Origin: Agrocybe praecox | Taxonomy: Eukaryota > Basidiomycota > Agaricomycetes > Agaricales > Agrocybaceae | Direction: 5' to 3' | NCBI GenBank assembly: GCA_964017145.1 | Contig: CAXHKQ010000078.1 | Span: 1 to 27,887 of the forward strand | Length of the DNA: 27,887 nt | In this document: positions 19,506-27,887 of the stretch, in pieces | Layout of the letters: every line of letters starts with the position of its first letter | Numbering within the stretch: the first letter of the stretch is position 1 | Notes under the pieces: generated by a model | Databases searched by the model: none | Told to the model about the DNA's origin: nothing | What the model saw: the letters and a program-made list of their open reading frames with translations, nothing else | Made by a program: the position numbers and the translations under genes

Positions 19506-22500
19506 GTATTGAACAATTCGTATTTGTCAAGATCAAGATAGGCTTTTGATGATGCATAAACTTTCTCACAGCTTCACAGCCCACGAAACCCAAAACAGAT
19601 TATACAATTATGCTTCAAGATGGGAGTTAATTTGAAGAAATTCCTTCCAGAGCAAATACATCTGTTCAATTTCTAGCATTGACTTGATATTGCCCAGTCT
19701 GACACTTACCTAGAATAAATGCACTCTTTCCAACTAAAATCCGACGATGCGACGATGCGCAATCACACGCAAACTAGTAGTGCCGGCTTCTGAGTGGGAG
19801 CTGGCTGCATGTTGACAGTAAGGGCGGCCAGTCGTTGTCGGCTGCGAAGCAGGAGATTGGCAGAAGCGTCGTCAGTGCGGTGTCCACAAATCATCGGCGT
19901 CGTACGTTTTGCTTGCGATGTACAGCTCGATGCACGTAGCGCTGAATCTCTCTGTTGACGGCCGGCGACGATGCGCAATCCCACGAAAACCAAGTGTCCC
20001 GGCTTCAGAGTGGTTGCTGGATGCTCGGTGGCCGTGAGGATGGTCATTATTTGGCGGAGGCGAGGCAGGAGATCATTGGAAGCGTCGTCCAGAACACGGC
20101 GACACGGCGTCGAAAACGTAAATACTAGCGTTTGTGTAGAGTTGTTGTTGTGCTCGACCACCACGAATTTACCACAATGTTTACATTTGGCCGCGGCGTA
20201 TTTCCAGTGACGCAGTATGCAAGATACACTGAATTCATTGGTTTGGAGTGATTCACACGTTGAAACCCCACTTTTAACAACGTCACTAATCATCATCAAA
20301 ACGCGAACTGACAGCCAAATTTGACATACCGTGGGTCTCGCGGGTCGCCGCCGGTCGATGAAAAAGACCCTCGGCAGTTCAATAGAACGTTGCACTTTTT
20401 TGCCCATGTAGGCCATACTTTATTCTAGGGCTTTATTTCCAACTAGCTAGCTAGTTAGAATAAATCAAGAAACAAAATAGTGTGATCTCCCTTCGAAACA
20501 AATTACAAATTGAAGAAAAAAAATGCAAAAAACATGTTGTACATTTGGATATGGCAACGGAAATCGAATGAAATTGGACTTCGAAGGTAAAAACCGAATT
20601 AATTTTTATTAATGGAAATCAGTACTACAGTAAGCGAATTATGATTATCTTGACTTGTTATATCTGAGTTCTTGGCCTCAGCCGATGTATTCAAGAAATA
20701 TTGATGTTTGAATAATCTTCATTCACTAATTACTCAACTTATTGTCAATTTTGAATATGACGACCCACAAATTTTAAAATCACAGCGATTGAAATTTTTT
20801 TTTCAGAGATGAGGTTTTGTGCGCAATTTCATTACCAATCATTTGAGTATACTTGCATCGTTTTAAGTCACCACCCTGGGTAAAGTTGTGATTTTTTTTA
20901 TTTATTAGGAAGTTTTTCCCAAAAAGTGTCGACCCTAAAATTAAGTGAAATCGTGTTTGGTGAAGGTTTCTTCACACTGCAGTTTATTAAAAGAGTGTGG
21001 ATGTACAATATGCATGAGATTAAAATTGTGCAAAATGTAATTCATTGCGAACCAACTTTAATCGTGCGTGCTTAGACAAAGCTATACTTATCTCAACTAA
21101 AATGTATACAATTGATTGATTTAAAAAAAAATACTGAACGGAGTCATAACAATTTGTCTATGTCATAGAAAAGATTGATTTATTACCAAGGCCCGGAAGT
21201 CAGGGAAAATCACAATTTTTCCTGATAATCGTACAGAAAAAAATCTGCAAATTTCCATCAAATTGCATACGAGTGAATGTTCAATTTAAAAAAAATCGCA
21301 AATAACTTTAATAAACAAAGTCTCAAAATATGTTTGCTATTTTTGATGAAAATATCTAAAACATGTATAATGTGAAACAGTAATGACAAAGCAAATACAA
21401 ATTAGGGAGATTATAGAAAGGATAACCATTTTCACGACGTCTTGAAAACAATTTGTACGGAATATCATCGAGAAATCATGGTTTTCAGACCCTTTTCATT
21501 GTATTTAGCCACTATTTTAGGGACTTAAAACGTACTTTCCAGGCCCTTAAGTTTCGGGCCTTGATTATTACCAAAAAAAAAACAGTTTTACGGATGAACT
21601 TACTTAAAACGTTCGGGGTAGTAAAAGATGAACAACTCGAAGTTTGAAAAAACGAATTTTCTTCCCTCCAGATACATCGATTCGTTCAACTTGCAAATGC
21701 GCGCCATTCGCGCCGACGAACTGATCCTAGTGGTGCCGCAGCAGATGAACAATTACCGCTCGGACCGTTTCGCGATCTTGGTGCAATGCATGATACTGAC
21801 GGTAATTGCGGCGCTTTCGATGGTGGTTGCCGTCACTAGATTTGCAGCGCAACGGTTGATTGATGATGGGATGGATCGGGAAACACGACGCCAGCAAACG
21901 TCATTCGTCGGCGTTCTGCTCGACTCGTGGGGCCGGATTTTGGGCAATTCGCCGGAGACGCCGCGCGCAATCCGGCTGGCGCCCGTCGAGCGCATCCTGA
22001 TCATGGCGCTGGCCGCGTTTGCCATGCTGGCCGTTTCGTATATATCGGGCGAGATGATGGAGAAACTGGTGAACGGAATTGAAGTGACACAGTTTGAGGA
22101 TCTCCGTGAGGTGATGTACCAGACGAATTTGTCGTTGATGCTGCCGATGGATGCGTTTCCGACGTTGGTTGTGTAGTGAGTAATTGTGTTCGTACTGTAT
22201 AAAGGAAGAGATTTGAAGAGTTATTCCGTATTTTTTTCGAAGTACAGTCGCTCCAACATGGTCATTGATATATCGAAGTTTGGACCTGTTGATTTATCTT
22301 ACTTGATAAATGAACTGAATGTTTTGGTCTATATGCGGAATCTGACCATTGTCAGTAGCCCACGAGAGGAACGTGCAGACCTTCTTCTGGAAGTTACCAT
22401 AAACTAGCGCCTCACTTGGTGGCTAGTTGGTACCAAGTGGCAAATGCAATTTTCATGGCTAAACCGCGTTTATATTTGCCATTTCGTGCCCTGGGCAATC

Positions 22501-24352
22501 ATAACGATATAATAAAGCCACATATTCAAACTTTATGAAAAAAATGTAACAAAAATTCAACACATTTCAGAACAAATTTCCATTAAAAATAGATATCGGA
22601 TTGGGTCTACCGTTCACAAATGATACCGAACACGAAAAGTTATGATTTATGGACATCTATAGCTGGATAAAAAAGTTATTTTCATTCGAACGAAGAACAA
22701 TATCTATCGGAAAAACCTGGATCCAGTCATCTTTTGTCATGTTGGCGCATAGTGTAATGATGAACAATTCTTTAAACTTGAAATTTTCTAACACGATTCT
22801 TTACCAGGAATAATTTTTGTTTACGACTTCCTGTTGTTCAATATCTTCAATAAAGCAACATTTCTCTGGAAGATAGACATGGGTACAAACCGTAACTCTA
22901 CTACATGGTTCATTATGTCCCAGGAAAATCGGTGTTCTGATGCCACCACTCTCAAATAGATAACATTTTCCGGAAGTGCCATCTTTTAAATGAGGAATTA
23001 TAAATTGTTATGACATTTCATGAAGTAATTTGAAAGTTATGCCGTTTATTGTAAACCGCGATTCATGAAATTCGGGCTAATGAAGAAGAGAGCATTTGGT
23101 TTCATGATGTAGCACTGTAATGATGGGAAAAGTGAGACTGGAGCCAATCCCCCCACCGAAGTCGATGTGCGCAGTCGACGCCTAAATGTATCGCTTTCTG
23201 ACAAAAAGATCAACAACCAAATAATTTTGGAAAATGAAAAGTTCAACAGCTGAAGATTCCTGATTTCTGGGAGATATGAAAACAATGTTTAGAAATATCG
23301 AGCATGCGATTTTGGGAATAAGAGAGCATTCTGCGGAGAGGGTGACGCGAAAACTGACAATTGTCAAAATCAACAAAATGTCGATAATTTAATGATTGGC
23401 CAATGAATTGTGGTCTCATTCACGGTCTAATCCGTTTTAGACCCTTAGTGACTATTATCAATTTCCAAATTAAAAATAGTGTCTCCAGGGAAAGAATAAG
23501 GCAGTAAATATCGCGAAAAATTTAGATTTTGCAAGGGTTACCGCCAAACACTTTTCGAAGGTGATTTTGATATTTCAGGATCGCTGGATTTTGGCTATCG
23601 GCTTTGAATGAGACTATGTAAAGTAACCTATGAAGTTTTCATCAACAAGTTTGTGTTTTTAACACGTTTCCCGGGACTTAATTAACCATATAGTTTCAGA
23701 TAGTTACTTTCCACCAAATCCGGGTTTGAAGTAATACAATTTTGAATTCCAATGTAGCAAGAAACTGAAGAAACTGGACCACAGACTAATCAAATCGGAT
23801 ATGAAGTCGGTGCAGTCGCAGATGTGGCAGATGAACACCGAGCAAGCGTACCTGGTGCAACGCTCAGACACGGGATTGTTACGAACAGGCCGCTTGCGAC
23901 ACAAAAATGGTCAGCCGGCATTTCATGTGGCCAAACGCATTTGTGGTGAATAAATGGAGGTGTTGACATTGCGAACAAATCTCTTGAAATCTAAAAGCTA
24001 TGTTCTTCATCCAGTCAAGCGGCATATGGTTTTCCGGCATGTCCCGTGGTACATTATTGAACCGTTGAACACAATCACCAGTCGAATCGTCGAAGCGGGC
24101 CTGATGCAGCATGGCCAGTCAATAGCGGAGCACATGTTCGACGTTATGAACACTTTTCTGCTTTCCGCAGAGGACGAAGACGCAGGCGAGGCGAAGGGGA
24201 ATGGCGAATGGTCAGAGGTTGATGAGACTTTCGTTTTTTTGTGGATCGGACATGCTATCGGAATGGGAATCGGACTCGTTATATTGGCACTGGAATGGCT
24301 AGTGTTTCGGAGCGGTCGTCGGCGTCGTGATGTAGTTGTTGAGATAGTTTGA
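19069..24352 (+). CDS. Divergent ionotropic receptor (IR), gene A, four exons seen, N-terminus unresolved
   Basis: A membrane channel subunit of the insect variant ionotropic glutamate receptor family, usually on sensory neurons. Hand-built exons are 19069-19505, 21672-22175, 23758-23945 and 24015-24352; the phases match (2, 2, 1) and the sum is 489 codons including the TGA. The product has the S1 ligand-binding lobe (FWNTVRR, RCFHFGPLVRL), M1 (ILVQCMILTVIAALSMVVAV), a pore loop (DSWGRILGNSPE), M2 (RILIMALAAFAMLAVSYISG), the S2 lobe (EQAYLVQRSDTG, PAFHVAKRIC, EAGLMQHGQ) and M3 (FLWIGHAIGMGIGLVILALE). It lacks roughly 170 N-terminal residues that gene B has. Its frame is open only from 19033, and upstream similarity is not clear, so a missed 5' exon, a frameshift or decay are all possible. 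An AATAAA lies 41 nt after the stop. The ligand cannot be predicted. Confidence 0.83.
19506..21671 (+). other. IR gene A intron 1 (2166 bp)
   Basis: Donor GTATTG at 19506 and acceptor TTCTTCCCTCCAG ending at 21671 join phase 2 to phase 2, giving HF-G-YIDSF. The intron contains a 216-bp-offset direct duplication (19751-20120) with a chance or remnant 217-codon minus-strand frame. The remainder (20430-21650) is AT-rich with nothing recognised, apart from a MITE-like arm near 20815-20890. Confidence 0.75.
19751..20120. repeat. Direct duplication, ~150-bp units 216 bp apart
   Basis: GACGATGCGCAATC at 19751 and 19967 begins two similar stretches: CGGCTTC-GAGTGG, then a TGG-TGC block, then GGCAGGAGAT..GG.AGCGTCGTC. 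On the minus strand both copies read as related peptides (DDASNDLLPRLRQ and DDASANLLLRSRQ) in one 217-codon frame (19763-20416). Inverted CCTAGAATAAA copies (19709-19719 and its complement at 20419-20429) roughly bracket the region. This could be an unclassified repeat or a mobile element remnant; no family is recognised. Confidence 0.5.
21672..22175 (+). CDS. IR gene A exon 2 (end of S1, M1, pore, M2, start of S2)
   Basis: Starts after a strong acceptor (CCCTCCAG). Encodes YIDSFNLQMRAIRADELIL, M1, the pore loop and M2 with the SYxxG that stands where glutamate receptors have SYTANL, then FEDLREVMYQTNLSLML. It ends TGTA|GTGAGT, phase 2. The apparent TAG stop at 22174-22176 is split by this strong donor. 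Confidence 0.85.
22176..23757 (+). other. IR gene A intron 2 (1582 bp)
   Basis: Donor GTGAGT; acceptor AATGTAG ending at 23757; phase 2 to 2, giving VV-Y-KKLKKLDH. An internal alternative acceptor (ACAG ending at 22247) is discussed as a finding. The remainder is AT-rich with nothing recognised. Confidence 0.65.
23758..23945 (+). CDS. IR gene A exon 3 (S2 lobe)
   Basis: Encodes KKLKKLDHRLIKSDM, then MNTEQAYLVQRSDTGLL and QPAFHVAKRIC, a pattern typical of the IR S2 lobe. Ends TGTG|GTGAAT in phase 1; reading on would meet TAA at 23951. Confidence 0.75.
23946..24014 (+). other. IR gene A intron 3 (69 bp)
   Basis: GTGAAT donor and TTCTTCATCCAG acceptor, phase 1 to 1. It removes the in-frame TAA and joins RIC-V-KRHMVFRH. 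The size is typical of short dipteran introns. Confidence 0.75.
24015..24352 (+). CDS. IR gene A exon 4 (S2 end, M3, C-tail)
   Basis: Encodes KRHMVFRHVPWYIIEPLNTITSRIVEAGLMQHGQ, an acidic insert (SAEDEDAGEAKGNGEWSEVDE), M3 and a short basic tail (RSGRRRRDVVVEIV) before TGA. Confidence 0.85.
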
Positions 24353-24392
24353 AATGGACTAGATACTTATCTCGAGATACACGTTGATTTTG

Positions 24393-24398
24393 AATAAA
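24393..24398 (+). terminator. Polyadenylation signal of IR gene A
   Basis: AATAAA 41 nt downstream of the gene A stop, in the 294-bp gap before gene B. Confidence 0.6.
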
Positions 24399-24646
24399 TT
24401 ACGAAATGCAAATGCAAAGGTTCAAGGAATGCAATTATATTATTGAAATGCGAATGGAAACCGAATCACGCTAAACAAAACTGTCATCAATTGCATCCGT
24501 CGAAAATGCCATTTGATTGATTCGCATCACGTATCACGTTCCACTTATCATGCTGCACAATTAGGACCTGCTAATGGAATGAAATCGAATGAATTCGACA
24601 AAATCCGACAATTCGCAGACACTAAACATTCGTTTTCCACACCGCA

Positions 24647-25536
24647 ATGATTCAACCCGTAACTAAATTCCAATCGCTCGTGCTGCCAGCCCTCCTGCTG
24701 TTCCTCGATCGAATGCGCCTCGAAAACCAGCACCGACACATATTCATCATGTTCGAGTCCGCTCTCAACGATCTGACCAGTGGCCTCCTGTTGGACAGCC
24801 AAAGTGTTACAGTGCTCCTAACATCGCTCGAGAATCGCCAGCCGGCCATGTCTAGCCAATGCAGCGAGTGCATTGTTCTCGTTCTGTTCGAATCGGATGT
24901 CAGCCAGATCTACAGCATAATTTTCGATCTTTCCGCCACCCATCAGCAGACCATTCTCGTGTACACTCGACCAATCCGGAACCATCAAGCGCCATCCCTT
25001 CGCCTGACCAATGGCCAATTGCCACGCGCACTGCTGATCACTGTCGCCGATGGCGCCGATCTCGAGGCCGACTCGACTCGCCTCCACTTCCACGTCTGGC
25101 CCATCCGCATCCCGAACACCGACGATAGCCTATCCGCTCAGTCGGTCAGCGCTAGCCAGCTGTTCGGACGCGATCGGCCGACGCATTTGTTCTGGAATTG
25201 CGTGCGTGATGCGCTGACCGAACCGCCCGTGTTCCGGGTCGATCTGGCCGCACCGGCTCACCGGAACGCATGCTCGAAGGAGGGTCACTGCGTGTACTTT
25301 GGTCCACTCGTTGTGCTGATGAAGCTCATCACGCTGCAGCTCTGTGTGGCTGGCGCCCAGTGTCGTTTGCCGCGCGTGCAGGCGTTGCATGATGCGGCGA
25401 TGTTTCGTCAGTCGGTGACTGGCGCACGGCATGGGACACATGCGGGAGACGTGCATCCTCCGGACCACTTGGTGGACGGATTTCTGACGTATTACTTGGG
25501 AGCGGATTGGCTGGGTGTTGCAGCTGCTGCGGCTGG
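24647..25536 (+). CDS. Divergent ionotropic receptor (IR), gene B, first exon
   Basis: 296 complete codons plus two bases from ATG, with an N-terminal hydrophobic stretch (SLVLPALLLFLDRM) that may be a signal peptide, followed by the N-terminal part of the extracellular domain and the S1 lobe. FWNCVRD and NACSKEGHCVYFGPLVVLMKLI match gene A, and both keep the Cys just before the FGPLV core. The frame hits TAG at 25538, but GG|GTAGAT at 25537 is a plausible donor in phase 2, the same place and phase as the first intron of gene A. The stop is therefore probably intronic. Exons for M1-M3 are not found by 27887. The gene is GC-richer than its surroundings. It begins 294 bp after gene A, a tandem arrangement common for IR clusters. 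It may be complete beyond the window or truncated. Confidence 0.75.
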
Positions 25537-27112
25537 GTAGATATGAGTGAAATTATCGAAAAAGATGAATATTTTATGATGGCACGAAGTTCAAAACTGC
25601 TTTTGCTGACATTCATGCATACAATTTCGTCCATATCCCAGGCCTACAAATGTGTTTGTGAACATGTTAAATTGCAACACATTTTGTTTTGAGCGCGTGA
25701 TAAAATACTCAAAATCCAACAAAATATATTTTTTTATGATGATATTTTTCATTCAAGTTCATTGCATTATTCTAAGTAATTTCATTTGTGGGTGAAGGGT
25801 GAATATATCGCATAACTCAACATAATAACAATCTGTGTTTCTTTTTTTGCCCCAAGTTTACGGGCTAGTCGTCACGATAAAGTTAAAATGAATAATAATT
25901 TGTTTATGTTGAATCATGTTAGTTATCGGAACAAATGATTAGGTTCTCCCTCTTGCATTAGGAGATCCTGTTGATCTTGAAGATTCAGTGCGATTGAGTG
26001 TTTAAAGAATTGTTCGTATCAGACGAACTAATCAGTGCATGATACATTTTTGACGTCTCAGACTCTGTCTACGAAGGGATGTCAGTATCTTTAACCCAAA
26101 ATATTTCATGTCCATCGAAAAGTCGCTTCGGTAATCTGTTAGAGCTGAATATAGAATTTTATAGGCTAGGCTGCCCTGTGTCTCCTGGTGGCAATTTCAT
26201 TTGTTTGTTCAAAAATGACCCGCTGTATAAAATTCATTTTATTTCATAGAAAAATATGCAGCGAACTCACATTTCGTGATGAAAGTACGGATTTGAAGGA
26301 AACAATTGAAGAATGCCACTCAGGATAGAAAACTAGATGCAAAATTAAGATATACCTACGTGTGTCATGATTCTTGCCAATGGGGCATGTGGCGGAAGTC
26401 ATGAGCAGACCAAGTTTTTGTATTGGAGTATCGAAATATGGCATCTTTGACTGACTACAACTTTTCAGAGAAAGCCCTCATGTCGAAACTATCTTATATT
26501 TTTTCATCGTTCGATCACTACATTACTGCATCTAAACCAGGCCCGTCGCCAGGATTTCATTCTTGGGAGGCAGTTCGGTCAGTCAAACTTCACACACAAC
26601 ATGAAATTGCAACTTACACAACACAACTTCAAGATAGCTTGACAATCTATATCTACAGACTGTTCACTATATGACAAACCGGATTCGGAGTCCAAGGAAG
26701 AACAGTTAATGCATATGTCTCCCAGTTGACAAACAAGATTCGAAATCGAAGCAGATCCATTTGGCTGTAGCATGTACCTCATATATGATCTCTCGATCAT
26801 CTTAACAGGCTATACAGAGCGTTTTCATAGCGTATCGAGATGATCTGATTGAGATGTTGTGGGGACATCTCATCACGCATATTATGTACGGTGTCAAATG
26901 GTGTCAATCCTTATATATATGTTGTCAAATGTGTTGAACATTTCTAGTTTTTATTAGTCGTGTGACGTATCCCACCACACATCGACGCGAAATAAAAATT
27001 AGTTCAACTACACAAGACTGCCGCGGCAATCGTCACATGTGCTCCACCGGTCACCGGCAGCTGAGCAGATAATCCAGCAAAAGGGCAGTGCCCGTGCCGT
27101 GGCGGTAGATGA
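25537..27112. other. Presumed start of IR gene B intron 1 / AT-rich DNA
   Basis: AT-rich sequence with no membrane-segment exon resembling gene A exon 2. A short TE-like stretch (GGCCCGTCGCCAGGATTTC, about 26542-26560) is reminiscent of terminal motifs of DNA elements but could not be paired. No RNA gene is seen. Confidence 0.45.
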
Positions 27113-27526
27113 AGCGGACCGGCACCGAAGAAGAAGAAGGCGAACAAACCGAAGGACGAAGCGGCCTCACACACGACCGCCGCCGAAGCGTGCGATGCTG
27201 CCGGCGACAAAAAGAAGATAAAAAAGACCAAGACAGAGCGCGAGGCCGAAAAAAGGCTGAGATGAAGGCCGGAGTGGCGGAGAAAAGGGAGAAGGGCGGC
27301 ATGACATGAATGAACGACTGACCAAGGTCAAGGAGGAGGCGAAAGAGGCCAAGAGGCCCCCACTTTCTATTTCGGCTGACAGCGCTTCAAAGATGAGCGC
27401 ATCCGACGCGAGGAGGAAGCCGAGGACCTGCGTCTCGAGAACGTGCGCCTCGAGGCCGAGAAAGAGGGAAAAAGCCGTGAAGCAGGAGCACAGCTGTTCA
27501 CCGCCAAGCAGAAGCACGACAAGGCG
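27113..27526 (+). pseudogene. Frame-broken Lys/Glu-rich, coiled-coil-like coding remnant
   Basis: A GC-rich patch reads as a charged helical protein, but only if the frame changes. 27113-27262 gives PAPKKKKANKPKDEAA and KKKIKKTKTEREAEKRLR, then TGA. 27306-27353 in another frame gives MNERLTKVKEEAKEAK. 27380-27526, back in the first frame, gives KDERIRREEEAEDLRLENVRLEAEKEG and AAQ-like helix, then TGA. The codon and residue make-up recall N-terminal helices of axonemal or other cytoskeletal coiled-coil proteins, but no family can be named. A decayed gene copy is the simplest reading. There are no introns and no clear poly(A) tail. Sequencing errors are an alternative. Confidence 0.4.
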
Positions 27527-27529
27527 TGA

Positions 27530-27887
27530 GCGGGTGCGTCGCTCGAGTCGCTGCACACCCAGGGAATCGAGTCGACAACCGAAGCCCGTGCGCCTGGGCA
27601 TATGTACCCAGACCAAGAATGCGCAGACGCCAACCGAAGAGGAGGCCGCTGCGGCTGCCGCTGGCGCCGCTGTCTCAGTAGGGTGTTTTAGTTTTAATTT
27701 CATTATAATTTTTTACAATAATCGTAATGAAACATATTCATTACACAAACTTAAATGAATACAAATAATAAAACAAACAATCGTATCGCGAATATTTGTT
27801 TTAAATATAATTGGGAAAGACAATATTGGGAGGGGAAATTAATAAGGAGAAATGTGGGAGGGGAACAATGCCCGAATTTCATCTGTG
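27530..27887. other. Tail of coding-like patch and AT-rich end
   Basis: To about 27680 the sequence stays GC-rich, with an Ala/Glu-rich reading (TEEEAAAAAAGAAVS) in the frame of 27306. After that it becomes AT-rich with AATAAA at about 27766. Nothing else is recognised. Confidence 0.35.

Noticed and set aside
22174..22176. TAG as the true end of IR gene A
   Set aside because: It is split by a strong GTGAGT donor, and the S2/M3 exons downstream join in matching phase.
26530..26600. End of another DNA transposon
   Set aside because: The GTCGCCAGGATTTC-like motif has no paired inverted end or target duplication nearby.

Overview
The window looks like nuclear DNA of a dipteran insect, most likely a mosquito. 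The evidence is AT-rich non-coding DNA with islands of CA/GT microsatellite, short and long GT-AG introns, a non-LTR retrotransposon with an APE endonuclease and RNase H, many miniature inverted-repeat elements, a tRNA-derived SINE, and a tandem pair of divergent chemosensory-type ionotropic receptor (IR) genes. The species cannot be named from the sequence.

Layout. From 1 to about 13.8 kb I see no convincing protein-coding gene. This part is a mosaic of mobile elements and CA/GT-rich islands. The elements are a hAT-like element (1579-4136) with a perfect 8-bp target duplication, which contains a nested foldback element (2433-4071); a palindromic MITE (4198-4795); a TA-flanked MITE (5803-6233); a 25-bp-TIR element enclosing a tRNA-type SINE (8183-8732); a second, decayed copy of the same hAT family (10157-10998); and a TTAA-flanked MITE (12086-12808). 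The islands, at about 0.93-1.35, 4.8-5.5, 6.9-8.2, 8.7-9.9 and 11.2-12.0 kb, may be regulatory, but this is unproven. A short decayed coding fragment lies at 13040-13291. From about 13.84 to 17.95 kb lies a minus-strand non-LTR retrotransposon whose ORF2 is completely open but has no usable AUG.

From about 19.0 kb to the end the plus strand carries two divergent IR genes, head to tail. IR gene A can be assembled from four exons (19069-19505, 21672-22175, 23758-23945, 24015-24352). All intron phases match, and it encodes the ligand-binding lobes and three membrane segments. Its N-terminus is unresolved. IR gene B begins 294 bp downstream (24647). Its first exon runs to 25536 and ends in the same phase-2 intron position as gene A, but no further exons are seen, so it either continues past the window or is truncated. 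A frame-broken Lys/Glu-rich coding remnant lies at 27113-27526.

Functional reading. The pair A/B is a local tandem duplication of membrane receptor subunits of the variant ionotropic glutamate receptor family, which in insects mostly act in smell, taste or humidity and temperature sensing. Everything around them is transposable elements and low-complexity DNA. Exon joins were made by hand from splice consensus, phase and family pattern; transcript data would settle them.
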